Notes: generated from the letters alone by a model not told the origin. Shown: positions 7,354 to 16,839, counted from the stretch's first letter. The stretch is DNA of 64,000 nt from CAYXDO01 sp964463485 (GCA_964463485.1 CAYXDO010000031.1:1-64000), one strand, 5' to 3'. Translations and numbers: made by a program.

Positions 7354-9933
7354 GTGGACGCGCAGCTCCACGCCCAGGCCGCCGAGCACCTCAAGAAATC
7401 CCGGTTCTCCCAGGCGATCGAGCTGTACCGACAGCTTCTGTCGGACAACCCAGAGAACCCCGAGCTTCGAGCCGAGCTCGCAGAAGCGTACCGCCGGTCC
7501 AACAACGGCGAGCGCGCCTTCCACCACTTCAATCGAGCGGCCGCGCTCTACAACCTCCACGGCCGCCCGGAGCTCGAGCTCAAAATGCTCGATCTCGCCA
7601 TGTCCGTGTCTCCCAAGGAGCCGGACATCTTGTATCGGCGGGCCGAATGTTTGCGCACGCTCGGTCGCGCGGACCTTCTACGCGCAGCGCTCCTCGAGGT
7701 GATCGAACACGCCAAGAGCAAGGGCGATCGTCGTCGGCTGTGGGCGCTCGAACAGCTCCATGCTGCGAATCCGGACGACCCCGTGATCGCGTTTCGTCGC
7801 GCCGAAGCGCTCGCCGAGGCTGACCGCATCGACGATGCGGTTCACGCGTTCAAGCACATCTCGGCGCGCTTCGGACCTCGCAACCTCGACTTCGTCCGCC
7901 TCTTGAAACGCGCCGCCGAGATCGCCGTGGATCGACCCGACATCGGCGCGGATATCGCGGCGATCCTACTGACGCATGGTTACGCGCGTGAATCACTCGC
8001 GACCTTGGTGCCGTTTTACGAGCGCTTCAGCGACGACGTGCGGATCCTGGAGGTCCTGCTCGGAGTTCTGGTCGCGATGGGCGCGGTCGAGAAGATCTTG
8101 CCGGCTCGCATCGAGCTCCTCAAGGCACGAGCCAAGGTCTCAGGCAGCCCGGAGAACGCCGCGCTCGGCATCGCCGAGGCCGACTCCTTGATGTCTGACT
8201 CCGCGGACCAGCCCGTCGTGCTCGAGGTGGTCGCGCACTCGTTCGTGGCTTTCAACGCAGCGCCGCGAGCGATCGAGGCGTGGCGCCGCATGGCCCGCGC
8301 CGCGGACCGCGCCGGCATGGCCGCCGAGCGCGATCGCGCGGTGCTCTCGATTCTGCGAGCGGACCAAGACGACGAGGAGGCCCTCGAGCTCGGAAAGCGA
8401 TCATTGTTGAACGCGGGCCGAGAGTCCGAGGCCCTCGCCTTCGACAAGCGCCTCAAGTTCGTGCGCGCCAAGCGAAGGAAGGAAGCAGAGCAGAAACAGC
8501 AGGCCGCTCGGGAGCAGGATCCGATCGCCCGAAGCGAGTCCCCGACCCGCGCCGGCTCGATCCCAAAACCACTCGTCGCGCCGCGGGCCTTCTCGGCGGC
8601 TGACGCCGAGGACGGGCCCCCCGAGTCTCGGGTCAAGTGGGTTCGACGCCCTGACACGAGCGAGGGACCGACCCACGCGAAACACGACGATCACGACGGG
8701 CCGGAGGCCGTCTTCACCCAGGAACAATCGTTGCCGACCGCCGCAGGCATCCGACCGCGGCTCGAAGACTCCGCTGTTCGACCTTCTCCGTGGGACCCGC
8801 CGTCGATGGTCTCCGGAGAGCTCCAGCCGATCGATACGAACGAACACACCGACAGCTCGGACACCGGCAGCTCGGACACCGACACCTCGGACACTGACGG
8901 TTCGGACACCGATGGTTCGGACACCGATGGTTCAGACACCGACAGTTCCGAAGGGTCCTTCTCCGCGGAGCGCGGCACTCTGAGCCTCGAAGAGGCTGAT
9001 GTGCTCGAGGTCCGCGCCAGCGCTGATCCCGAAGCCAGCGGGTCCTTCGATTCCTCCTTCGACGTCGAAGTCTCCCTGGACGAGCTCGAGGATGAGGACC
9101 TACCGTCCGATCCCGCACTCACGCCGGCTCGCAGAATCAGCTCGGAGATTTCGACGGGAGAGTTCGACGAGGAGCGTCCGACCGAGCTCTCCGAGCGTTA
9201 CGTTGCCATCGAAATGCCGGTGCCCCGGACAATCTCACTCGACGTCCCGATCGATACTCAGGCTGCCCAAATCGTCGAGATCCTCCCCGCTCGATCCACC
9301 ACCGGCTCGAACCGAGGCTCCTCGGGCCCAAAGGACGGCCCTCCGCGCGAGCTCAAAGACAGCGCCAAAGACAACGGCCCACTCCGCCGCCACCCGTCGC
9401 TGTCGCGTCCCATCGCCGCCCCGGTTGGACGCGGGCGTACGCGACCGCCGCCGGCCCTCTCGTCCACCGGTCGACCAGCGCCCACACCAGCGCCCGCGCG
9501 ACCAACCGCGACGCCGTTGCGCAGGCCCCCGTCGATCGCTCCGCCCCGGTCGGAGACCGCACCCATTCGCGCAAACACACCCACCCGGCCTCCCACTCTT
9601 CAGCCCGATTCGGTCGAGCCCCCGCTGCAGCCAGGTCGAATTGCCATGCCCGCGCCGCCGACCCCGTTGGCGCGCACCGACAGCGACACCCAAGAAACTC
9701 AGAACAAGCCGCTCGAACGCACCACGCCAGGCGTCATGGATGAGCTCGACTTCGATGCCTTTCCGGAGCTCGCTTTCGAACCCGAAGAGATCACCAGCAA
9801 GATCGAGGCGCTGATCGAGGAACAAACCATCGGTTTGGACCGACCGGTCGTCGTGGGTCGGCCGCGCGAAGTCACTCAGCCGATGGCTCAGGCGATCTCA
9901 CCTCGACGACTCATCGACGATTTGCTCGATTGA
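7354..9933 (+). CDS. Large TPR protein with Asp/Ser/Thr repeat and proline-rich tail
   Basis: An 859-residue protein starting at a GTG. Residues 1-350 are tetratricopeptide-like helical repeats (start DAQLHAQAAEHLKKSRFSQA; later NPENPELRAELAEAYRR), a protein-protein interaction scaffold. A Lys/Glu-rich helix follows, then a long disordered region: a near-perfect array of SDTDG/SDTDS units at about residues 500-535, acidic stretches, and a Pro/Arg/Thr-rich segment at about 690-790. A short conserved-looking acidic end (LDFDAFPELAFEPEE) and LIDDLLD close the protein. There is no signal peptide or membrane segment, so it is probably cytosolic. The architecture suits an adaptor or regulator, but no specific function can be read from it. 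Confidence 0.85.
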   Translation: MDAQLHAQAAEHLKKSRFSQAIELYRQLLSDNPENPELRAELAEAYRRSNNGERAFHHFNRAAALYNLHGRPELELKMLDLAMSVSPKEPDILYRRAECLRTLGRADLLRAALLEVIEHAKSKGDRRRLWALEQLHAANPDDPVIAFRRAEALAEADRIDDAVHAFKHISARFGPRNLDFVRLLKRAAEIAVDRPDIGADIAAILLTHGYARESLATLVPFYERFSDDVRILEVLLGVLVAMGAVEKILPARIELLKARAKVSGSPENAALGIAEADSLMSDSADQPVVLEVVAHSFVAFNAAPRAIEAWRRMARAADRAGMAAERDRAVLSILRADQDDEEALELGKRSLLNAGRESEALAFDKRLKFVRAKRRKEAEQKQQAAREQDPIARSESPTRAGSIPKPLVAPRAFSAADAEDGPPESRVKWVRRPDTSEGPTHAKHDDHDGPEAVFTQEQSLPTAAGIRPRLEDSAVRPSPWDPPSMVSGELQPIDTNEHTDSSDTGSSDTDTSDTDGSDTDGSDTDGSDTDSSEGSFSAERGTLSLEEADVLEVRASADPEASGSFDSSFDVEVSLDELEDEDLPSDPALTPARRISSEISTGEFDEERPTELSERYVAIEMPVPRTISLDVPIDTQAAQIVEILPARSTTGSNRGSSGPKDGPPRELKDSAKDNGPLRRHPSLSRPIAAPVGRGRTRPPPALSSTGRPAPTPAPARPTATPLRRPPSIAPPRSETAPIRANTPTRPPTLQPDSVEPPLQPGRIAMPAPPTPLARTDSDTQETQNKPLERTTPGVMDELDFDAFPELAFEPEEITSKIEALIEEQTIGLDRPVVVGRPREVTQPMAQAISPRRLIDDLLD

Positions 9934-9952
9934 GTCAGATCGGCCTCTCTCT

Positions 9953-11008
9953 CTAGGATCCGCGCACGACTGGGCACACGAGTCCCTCGAGCAGCGCACA
10001 GGCCCGGCCGACCAGACAGGAACCCTCGGCACAGACGAGATGGCAATCGTCCGGGCCTTGGCACGACCGTCCGTTTCCTACGCATTCTCGATCGCGACAT
10101 ACGCAATCGCCGTCGTTGCTGCAGTCGAGCCCCGGGTCGCGCTCGCACCGGCCATCGGTGCGACATTTGGAGATCGGATTGCAGTCCTCGTTCGTCAGGC
10201 ACGCGCAGCCGCCCTGCGCTTCACCTTCTCCCTTGATACACGGCCTCCCCGAGCAGTCCTCTGGGCCGTGGCATTCGGTGCCCGGAGGCAACGACCGAAT
10301 GCTGATGCACGTGTAGCCGAAGGGACAATCCAGCTCCAACTCACAGGAAGGTGCGCAGTACTCAGCGGAACCCATCGAAGGATCGATGGGATCGAACAAA
10401 CCGTTCACGAGGCAGAATGTCCCAGGATCCCCGCTGCATCGATCGGAATCGGATCCCGAGCAGGGCTCGCAGCGAACCGCGTTCTCGTCGTCGACACACG
10501 TGCCCTGCCGACAGAACTGACCAAACTCGCAGAAGGTCTTGTCGTTGCAGCCCTGGACGCAAGTCCCCAGCATACGAGGGCTCGACAACCCACGACGATC
10601 GCACGACCAACCCAGAGGGCAGTCCCCGTGCTCCCAGCAGCCGACTCTGCAATCGTGCGACTCGAGATCGCAGACGCTTCCATAGGGACAGGCCAGCGTC
10701 GTAGTGCATCGCGCTCCGAACGGGAGGCAAGAACCCGAGACGATGTCGCAGTAAGCCGCGGAATCGTCGCAGTCGGAAGAGACTCGACAGGCCGTCTTTC
10801 GCTGGCAGACGTGGGCCGAGTTGCAAAACTCTCCTGCCTTGCACGCCTCGTCGGCGGCGCACGCACAGGAGCCCGTTGAGAGTCCGCCGGACTTCACGCA
10901 GGTGGTGGCGTTCGGACAGTCTGCGTCGTCAGCACAGACGATCGGCCCACGTCCACACCCTGCACCGACGATCAAGAGGAGCAGGACATCAACCCCCCGC
11001 GTACTCAC
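9953..11008 (-). CDS. Cysteine-rich lipoprotein
   Basis: A 351-residue exported protein with roughly one cysteine per ten residues. It begins with a short basic/hydrophobic signal (STRGVDVLLLLIVGAGC), whose Cys is the likely lipidation site although the -3 residue is not the usual Leu. The mature part is a chain of repeats of the type C-x-x-x-x-D-C-P-x-G-x-x-C, seen for instance as CWEHGDCPLGWSC and CELELDCPFGYTC, each probably held by disulfides. I chose the GTG at 11008 because GGTGGAAGG precedes it and the signal peptide starts right there. It overlaps the end of the GT2 gene by 20 bp and is the last gene of the tld operon. It is probably in the outer membrane. Confidence 0.8.
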   Translation of the reverse strand: MSTRGVDVLLLLIVGAGCGRGPIVCADDADCPNATTCVKSGGLSTGSCACAADEACKAGEFCNSAHVCQRKTACRVSSDCDDSAAYCDIVSGSCLPFGARCTTTLACPYGSVCDLESHDCRVGCWEHGDCPLGWSCDRRGLSSPRMLGTCVQGCNDKTFCEFGQFCRQGTCVDDENAVRCEPCSGSDSDRCSGDPGTFCLVNGLFDPIDPSMGSAEYCAPSCELELDCPFGYTCISIRSLPPGTECHGPEDCSGRPCIKGEGEAQGGCACLTNEDCNPISKCRTDGRCERDPGLDCSNDGDCVCRDRECVGNGRSCQGPDDCHLVCAEGSCLVGRACALLEGLVCPVVRGS

Positions 11009-12089
11009 GACCCTTCCACCGGACCCGCCCACGTCGTACGTGCCGCAACAAACTCTCCGTGATCACCCAGGCAGTGAGGATCGCTCCGAGGGGAGCCAGG
11101 AGGGCCATCCACGGGCGCGAGCCGATACGGAGTCGCACCAGGCCCGCCACGCCCAAGCTCACCGCGTATGCGATCCAGCCGGGAGGCCCGAGCAGCAGGC
11201 TCGCGACCCCCGACCAGCCCAAGACGAGCGAACCCACCGCGACGGCGATGCTCCCAAGAACGCTGCGCCCGAGCAGCAGGTGCAGGTTCTTGGACCAACC
11301 TTCGCGGAGCTCCCGCCAGCCGGCGTACATCCGAGTATGTGCGAGCGCTCGCCCGTCGAACAACCCGAGCCGCCCGCCGCCCCATTTCACGCGCTCGGCG
11401 AGCGCGACATCCTCGAGGACCTCGCCGACGACCGAATCATGGCCTCCTACGCGCTCATAGATCCCGCGACGGATGAGAATGGTCTGCCCGTTCGCGAACG
11501 CGGTCTTGGAATTCGGATCGGTGACTCGTCGCGGAGGGTACCGCGCCAACACCAACGCCCCAATGGACGGCATCACGAGCTGTTCGACGAGGGTCGACAG
11601 CTCGAGCCTGGGGAGGATCGAGACCAGGTCCGCGTTTGATGTCTCCGCAGCCTCGACGAGGGCGCGGAGCGCACCCGGCTCCAGCACGACGTCGGCGTCC
11701 ACGAAAGCCAACCACGGCGTCTCGGCTGGATACTTCCGCACCGCCTCACGCAACGCCGCCGGTTTGCCACACTCGCCCGGTTGAGGCCCAGACCCGCGCA
11801 GCACGGTGAGGTCGGCGTGCGCCCTCGCCAAACGATCGAGGATCGCAGGTGTCTGGTCGGTCGACGCATCATCGTTGGTCACGACCCTGGCCGAGCGCTG
11901 CGCCAAGATCGATTCGAGCGACTGCTCGATGATCTCGGCCTCGTTCCGCGCAGGGACGTACACAGTCACTTCCTGACACGCTCCGCCGATGCGCGGGGTC
12001 AGCCGCTCGAGTCGACGGTCGAAGGCGATCGTACGAGCGAGGACGCCAAGCCAGACGAGCGCGACGCAGATCGCGACCGCCAGACTCAG
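10989..12089 (-). CDS. Membrane GT2 glycosyltransferase (HpnB-like), probable CTG start
   Basis: About 366 residues. A hydrophobic N-terminal helix (LSLAVAICVALVWLGVLA) precedes a GT-A domain with VYVPARNEA, NDDASTDQT, and FVDADV supplying the metal-binding DxD. VGEVLEDVALAERVK carries the catalytic-base ED region. Two to three C-terminal membrane helices end in RWKGREYAGG, the arrangement seen in HpnB-type glycosyltransferases of hopanoid clusters. No ATG, GTG or TTG lies upstream of the hydrophobic helix. A CTG at 12089 overlaps the tldE stop as CTGA and is preceded at 7 nt by GGAGGAG. If that start is not used, the GTG at 11969 would give a 326-residue protein without the helix. Confidence 0.85.
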   Translation of the reverse strand: MSLAVAICVALVWLGVLARTIAFDRRLERLTPRIGGACQEVTVYVPARNEAEIIEQSLESILAQRSARVVTNDDASTDQTPAILDRLARAHADLTVLRGSGPQPGECGKPAALREAVRKYPAETPWLAFVDADVVLEPGALRALVEAAETSNADLVSILPRLELSTLVEQLVMPSIGALVLARYPPRRVTDPNSKTAFANGQTILIRRGIYERVGGHDSVVGEVLEDVALAERVKWGGGRLGLFDGRALAHTRMYAGWRELREGWSKNLHLLLGRSVLGSIAVAVGSLVLGWSGVASLLLGPPGWIAYAVSLGVAGLVRLRIGSRPWMALLAPLGAILTAWVITESLLRHVRRGRVRWKGREYAGG

Positions 12090-13450
12090 GCGGCCGCTCC
12101 TCCGGTGATGGTGAAGCCATCGAGCCTCAGGCCAGGAACGACCGCTCCGCCGGCCCGAACGGCCGCCGACATGGCTTCGACTCGCTGGAGAACGTCGAGC
12201 ACGCCGACGTTGAACCGAACGTTGCCCACGGGCGCGCCGAGCTCGCCGCCCTCGATCAAGAAGGTCCCGTCACGCGTGAGCCCGGTGAGACTCAGAGTCT
12301 TCTTGTCGACGAGCCGAGTATACCAAAGCCGCGAGATCAAAACTCCGAACGAAGTCCCTCGGACCAACTCTGCCGGCGTGCCGGTACCGCCCTGCATCAC
12401 GAGGTGCTCGGCGGACTCCGTGCCATCGACGAGCGCGCTCGAGGTGAGGTGACCGGTGGGTTCGACGCCCTCTCGCAGAGCGGTCGTCCGCGAGTACACG
12501 GCGTGCTTGGCGATCCCTCGCTCGATGAGTACGACGGGCTTTCGCGCCACTCCTTCGAGGTCGAACGGCGCACCTCGATGAAGGGGATGTGAAAAGTCGT
12601 CGACGATCGTGACCGACGAACCAGTCACCGAGTCGCCCATGCGGCCGGCCAAAAAGGAGCTGCCGGCCACGAGCTCGGAACCTCCCGCTGTGGATCCGAC
12701 GAAGGAAATCAGCGCCGCCACCGCCGCCGGTTCGAGCACGACCGTGTAGCGGCCAGGGGCGAGCGAGATCGGGCCGGTGGGTACGGCTTTTCTTGCGGCA
12801 CTCTCGAACAGGGAGCTCGCGTCCAGGTCCCCAAGTGAGTATGAGTCGGCTTCGGCCCACCCGGTGGCTCCGCCTACGTTGTGGAGAGTGACGGAAAGAC
12901 GCGCGTGGGTGCTCAAATAATACGAGAGCACACCCTTGGTGTTTGCGATGGCGTACACACCGTGAGGCTCGTAGGTGTCGTCCACCGGGCCGACCCGCGT
13001 CTCCAGGGCACCTGCGGCGACCAACCTGCGCCTGGCGGCCTCCAAGAGCACCCGACCCACCGGCGCGGTTCGGTCGACCGCGGTGGCCCGGTCGACCGCG
13101 GGGTCGAACCCATCCACCGGCCGGTAGCTCTGCGGCCCAGGCAAGCTCGCAGGCTCCGCAGGCCGTGGAAGAAACTGGGCGGAGATCCGCGCCTGCCGCA
13201 CCGCCGCCTCGATCGACTCTCGAGATAAGTCAGAGGTCTCGACTCTGCCGGCTCGTCCGTCTTTGACCACGCGAATCGCGATCGTCTCCCGATCGAGCTC
13301 CATCGCTTGATGGACTTCGTTCTCGGCGAATCGGGTCACTCCAAGCCGCCCGCCGAGCAAGGAAATCTCCGCTTCGTCCACGCCCTCCGCGGCGACCTCG
13401 AGCGCCTCACCGAGGATCCGAAAGGCTTCGTCTTTGGATCTCATCGTCAT
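12086..13450 (-). CDS. tldE: TldE/PmbA-family protease subunit
   Basis: A 454-residue PmbA/TldE protein. In Escherichia coli this subunit pairs with TldD to form a heterodimeric zinc metalloprotease that trims unfolded or modified peptides, such as the microcin B17 precursor and CcdA. TldE itself lacks the metal-binding HExxxH, as here. Family features are the N-terminal swapped beta strands (VTRFAENEVHQ), a central VVLEPAAVAALI, and the C-terminal SGVARK-type region seen as LEGVARKPVVLIERG. The ATG at 13450 overlaps the upstream lipoprotein stop by 4 bp, and the end overlaps the GT2 start. The tldD partner is two genes upstream in the same operon. Confidence 0.9.
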   Translation of the reverse strand: MTMRSKDEAFRILGEALEVAAEGVDEAEISLLGGRLGVTRFAENEVHQAMELDRETIAIRVVKDGRAGRVETSDLSRESIEAAVRQARISAQFLPRPAEPASLPGPQSYRPVDGFDPAVDRATAVDRTAPVGRVLLEAARRRLVAAGALETRVGPVDDTYEPHGVYAIANTKGVLSYYLSTHARLSVTLHNVGGATGWAEADSYSLGDLDASSLFESAARKAVPTGPISLAPGRYTVVLEPAAVAALISFVGSTAGGSELVAGSSFLAGRMGDSVTGSSVTIVDDFSHPLHRGAPFDLEGVARKPVVLIERGIAKHAVYSRTTALREGVEPTGHLTSSALVDGTESAEHLVMQGGTGTPAELVRGTSFGVLISRLWYTRLVDKKTLSLTGLTRDGTFLIEGGELGAPVGNVRFNVGVLDVLQRVEAMSAAVRAGGAVVPGLRLDGFTITGGAAA

Positions 13451-14157
13451 GTCCTGTTGGGTTCGAGCTGAATGCGGAGCGGCGCCTTCGGAAAGTCGTC
13501 CTTCTCGCGCTGCTCCAGCAGATCGTTTCGGACCATTCGAAGCTTCGGATCGAAGCCGAGCTTCTTTCGCAAATCAGGCCAGCCCGCGAGCAAGGAGCGC
13601 ACGTCGGCCTTGAAGCGCGCCTCGGAACCTTCGTCTCGACCGATCCGGTCGAGCACGAGCTGCACTCCGACCAACGATCCGTATCGAAACACGCGAAGCG
13701 CTCGTATGGAGACCGCTCCGAAGCGAGACTCCACTCCAGTTTCGGCCAGAAACTGCACCTGGCCCTGCATCTCGATGCGATCGTGCTCGAGCGCTTCGTG
13801 CGTCTTGGCTTTGCCAAGCCCCGTCTTGTCTTTCGGAGCCGGCTCGACCTTCACGAGATTCTGCCAGGACTGGCCGTAGGGTTGCGTTCGAGTGAACTCA
13901 CCAAGGGCCTGCGCGACCGCGTCGAGATCACGGGGTCCTTCGGTCGCGTCGGCCGGAATCACCGTCTTGCCCTCCGGCACCCCGGCCTCTGTCACAGAAG
14001 CCGTCGCAGTCGATATCGGAGATGGAGACTCCACCACGGGCGTCGCGCCCGAGAGCCACTCCGGCCCCTCGCTCGACCGATGGGAGCAACTCACGGACAA
14101 CAACCAGGCGCCCGAGGCCAACAGCGACAATGGCGCGAGCAGACTCGAACGCGTCAT
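13447..14157 (-). CDS. Putative lipoprotein between tldD and tldE
   Basis: A 236-residue exported protein. It has a basic start (MTRSS), a hydrophobic stretch (LLAPLSLLASGAWLLSVSC) and a Cys at residue 24 that is the likely lipidation site. A Ser/Thr/Pro linker leads to a folded C-terminal part of about 150 residues, including ALRVFRYGSLVGVQLVLDR. I do not recognise that domain. It overlaps tldD (ATGA at 14157-14154) and tldE (13450-13447) by 4 bp on both sides, so it is made in the same translational unit as the two protease subunits. A longer open frame to 15591 exists but is antiparallel-frame noise across tldD. A role tied to TldD/E is inferred from position only. Confidence 0.78.
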   Translation of the reverse strand: MTRSSLLAPLSLLASGAWLLSVSCSHRSSEGPEWLSGATPVVESPSPISTATASVTEAGVPEGKTVIPADATEGPRDLDAVAQALGEFTRTQPYGQSWQNLVKVEPAPKDKTGLGKAKTHEALEHDRIEMQGQVQFLAETGVESRFGAVSIRALRVFRYGSLVGVQLVLDRIGRDEGSEARFKADVRSLLAGWPDLRKKLGFDPKLRMVRNDLLEQREKDDFPKAPLRIQLEPNRT

Positions 14158-15758
14158 CGCTTGCGACCTCGACCTCGAGTGGACTTGGCCGAGAGGTGTC
14201 GCTTCCGAGTACGCTGAGGCGGATCGGAGACGCGACGGGCGCGGATCCTGCTCGGTGATTCGACCTCGGGATGAGACAGCGCCTCGAGGCTGTCTCTGTT
14301 GCGGATCGCCGGAGCCTCCGGAGACGACGAACCCATCTGCACTCGTTGAAATCGCGCCGGCGCCGAGCCGTGACCGACCGGAATCAGCTGAAGTGGCTCG
14401 CCCTTGCCACAATTCATCACGCCCTGAAGCTCCCACTCCGATGGACCACAAATCCCGTCGCAGCCGGCCCAGAATCGGGGCGTCACGCCGCTGTAAACAG
14501 GGTTCTTCAAGCGCCGCGTGCGCCTGCCGTTCTTGATTTCCCACGCTACCTCGCATCCGAACTGGAAGTGCTCTCGACGATCGTCGATCGACCAGCTCCG
14601 ATTCGAGTCTACAAAAACACCCGATTTGGTGTCCGCGATCAAATCTTCGAGGGTGCCGGCCTCCCCAGGTGCCAGACAGACGTTGGTCATTCGCACGAGC
14701 GGAAGCTGCGCCCAGCTCGCCGCGCGCATCGAGCCGGAGCTGCGACGAAGGCCCACGCGAAGCGCGGTGTCGCGACTCGATAGATAGCCCGCGAGCTTGC
14801 CTCCGACCACGAGGTCCACACGTTGAGCTTCGACGCCTTCGTCGTCGAACCCGAAAGTTCCTACGCCCCCTTCGATCTGCGCATCGGCATACAGATTCAC
14901 CTTGGAGCTCCCGAGCTCCAAAGAGCCGAGTCGATCGGGCGTCATGAACGAGGTTCCTGCGAAGTTGCGCTCGAAGCCGAGCGCCCGGTCGAGCTCCGAA
15001 GGGTGCCCAATCGACTCGTGGATTTGGAGCGCCATCTGCGAGGTTCCCAAGATGAGAGTCGTCGTTCCGGCCGGACACACCGGGGCCCGGAGCTGCTCGA
15101 CCGCTTCCTCGGCGATCTCCTCGGCCTTCTCCATCAAGGGAAGGCGCGTAACGAGCTCGTAACCTCGGCCCGCCACCGTTCCGCCGTGGGATGCGGGAAA
15201 GGATCGAATCTGAAAATCGTGGCCATCCGACGCGCCCGCCTCGTACCCGATGCTGGTCCAAGTGAGATCTTGATCGATCTCTGCGCCCTCCGAGGAGACG
15301 TACAGCTTCTTGGTTCGACTCGCTCCGAAGCGCCCGCGCGCGAGCTTGATCAGAGGGTTCCGTTTCATGCGGGCGTTGATCTGCTGGAGGAGCCCGACCT
15401 TCTCCTCGAGCGGCACACCGAGCGGGTCCCGCTCCATGGGAGTGCGATACAGCGCGCTTCGAGGCTCCTCGGGCGCCAGCGCGACCGGCCGCAGTTGCAG
15501 CACACTGGCCGCGCGCCCTACCTCCACCGCGCGCTTGGCCAACACGACGGCCTCGTGCCGAGTCGGCTGGCTCAGGGACGCGAATCCCCAAGCGCCGTTC
15601 ATCAGCACCCGAAGCCCCAATCCTCGCTCCGACCGCAGGTTCGCCACGAGCAAGCGCATGTCATCGACGACTACGTCTTCGCGCTGCGTTACCTCGTAGC
15701 GTGCGTCCGCGAAGGTAGCGCCGAGACGAATCGCCTCGGCCACCGCGGTGTGGACCAT
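14154..15758 (-). CDS. tldD: TldD-family metalloprotease catalytic subunit
   Basis: A 534-residue TldD protein. The zinc motif HExxxH is seen as HESIGH (residues 247-252), followed by the family's PSELDR. The conserved TDTKSGVF-like region appears as LIADTKSGVFVDSNRSWSIDD, shortened here to ADTKSGVFVDSNRS, and the Cys-rich CDGICGPSEW is also present. With TldE it forms the cytosolic heterodimeric protease that cleaves unfolded or modified peptides inside its cavity. The last 45 residues are a basic Arg/Ser/Lys tail absent from the E. coli protein. I prefer the ATG at 15758; a TTG at 15785 is the alternative. It is the first gene of a five-gene overlapping operon. Confidence 0.92.
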   Translation of the reverse strand: MVHTAVAEAIRLGATFADARYEVTQREDVVVDDMRLLVANLRSERGLGLRVLMNGAWGFASLSQPTRHEAVVLAKRAVEVGRAASVLQLRPVALAPEEPRSALYRTPMERDPLGVPLEEKVGLLQQINARMKRNPLIKLARGRFGASRTKKLYVSSEGAEIDQDLTWTSIGYEAGASDGHDFQIRSFPASHGGTVAGRGYELVTRLPLMEKAEEIAEEAVEQLRAPVCPAGTTTLILGTSQMALQIHESIGHPSELDRALGFERNFAGTSFMTPDRLGSLELGSSKVNLYADAQIEGGVGTFGFDDEGVEAQRVDLVVGGKLAGYLSSRDTALRVGLRRSSGSMRAASWAQLPLVRMTNVCLAPGEAGTLEDLIADTKSGVFVDSNRSWSIDDRREHFQFGCEVAWEIKNGRRTRRLKNPVYSGVTPRFWAGCDGICGPSEWELQGVMNCGKGEPLQLIPVGHGSAPARFQRVQMGSSSPEAPAIRNRDSLEALSHPEVESPSRIRARRVSDPPQRTRKRHLSAKSTRGRGRKR

Positions 15759-15843
15759 CTCGAGAGCCAGTAGTTGACCGAACAAAACAACCTCGTCCGC
15801 CCGAGCACGAACGGCTCGCAGGCGTCGGCCTTATCGCCCCGAG

Positions 15844-16713
15844 TCACGCCGAGGGCAAGCTCGTCGGCTCGATTCGACGTTCACGAAGGCAGACCAGGAG
15901 CGCGAGCCCCAGAATCCAAAACAGAGACGCACCTCCAACCCCCGTCGCGCCACAGCCAAAGGGCTCCGTCCGCACGTACGGATCCTCCTGCTCGGGGAGC
16001 GACGCACACGTGCGCGCGGCCCCTCCAATCGGATAGATGAAGCAGATCGCCTCGACGTCATCGCGTTCCAACGTTCGAAACGACGCGTCACAAGGCTCCA
16101 CGACAGCCGTCATCGTCGGATCGGTGTCCTCTCCCAAAACCAGCGAGGCCTGCGTGTGGGCCAGGCCGATGAAGTGACCGACCTCGTGAGTGAGCACTGC
16201 GCCGAGATCATAGAGCTCCCCGTCGCACGCTTCGACCGACGCCGAGAAGTCGTACGCCGAGTCGTTCACCTCGATGCGCGCACGCTGAATCAGACCGTCT
16301 TTCGAGCGATGGGCCACGGTCGTGAGTGCCACGGCCTCTGGACCGTGAGGCCAGAAGTCACGCAAGAACAGCACCCGGTTGTCGTCTTCGCCACCGGTCC
16401 CGTCGATGACTGGCAACATCTCGAAGCGCAAATCGGAGCACTCGGCCGTCGACCATGCATCGAAGGATCCACGAATCACCTCGGTCGCCGCGACTGAGTC
16501 CATGCCGCTCGGGCCGGGCGCGACCATGGCCCACGCCACTGAACGACCTTCCCAGTGAATGGATACCAACGGATTGGAGTCGCTGAGGGTGCAGTTGAAC
16601 GCCAAAGCTGGGCGCACGAGCCCCATGACCCAGAGCGTGCAGACCACTAGCCGGCTCAATTGCACCTTTCGAAGACAACCTCGAAGGCCCGGCCCGCGCA
16701 AGCGGTCGAACAC
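15844..16713 (-). CDS. Matrixin-like zinc metalloprotease with MYXO-CTERM-like tail
   Basis: A 289-residue exported protease. The signal peptide (about residues 17-38) ends RPALA before FNCTLSD. The metzincin zinc motif HExxHxxGxxH is seen as HEVGHFIGLAH (176-186), with DPTMTAVVEPC downstream as a likely Met-turn, matching matrixin (peptidase M10) domains. The C-terminus has FGCGATGVGG, then a hydrophobic helix (SLFWILGLALLVCL) and RERR. This is the Cys, membrane, Arg order of MYXO-CTERM tails, which are thought to be processed for surface display. The start is GTG at 16713 and remains uncertain. It likely acts at the cell surface or is released. Substrates are unknown. Confidence 0.87.
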   Translation of the reverse strand: MFDRLRGPGLRGCLRKVQLSRLVVCTLWVMGLVRPALAFNCTLSDSNPLVSIHWEGRSVAWAMVAPGPSGMDSVAATEVIRGSFDAWSTAECSDLRFEMLPVIDGTGGEDDNRVLFLRDFWPHGPEAVALTTVAHRSKDGLIQRARIEVNDSAYDFSASVEACDGELYDLGAVLTHEVGHFIGLAHTQASLVLGEDTDPTMTAVVEPCDASFRTLERDDVEAICFIYPIGGAARTCASLPEQEDPYVRTEPFGCGATGVGGASLFWILGLALLVCLRERRIEPTSLPSA

Positions 16714-16839
16714 CCGACCCCGCTCGTCACCGCAGAAGTAAGTCAGAACTCATGTCGCGACGAGCGCAAACTTGGCGCTCCGACCCAGCCTCCTCGGCGC
16801 GCCGAACGAACTGGCACGAAAGCTGCTGCGCACTCAGTC

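Noticed and set aside
13447..15591. 714-residue minus-strand frame spanning the lipoprotein and most of tldD
   Set aside because: Only its last 236 residues (from 14157) look like protein, with a signal sequence at the ATG. The rest is an Arg-rich out-of-frame reading of tldD.
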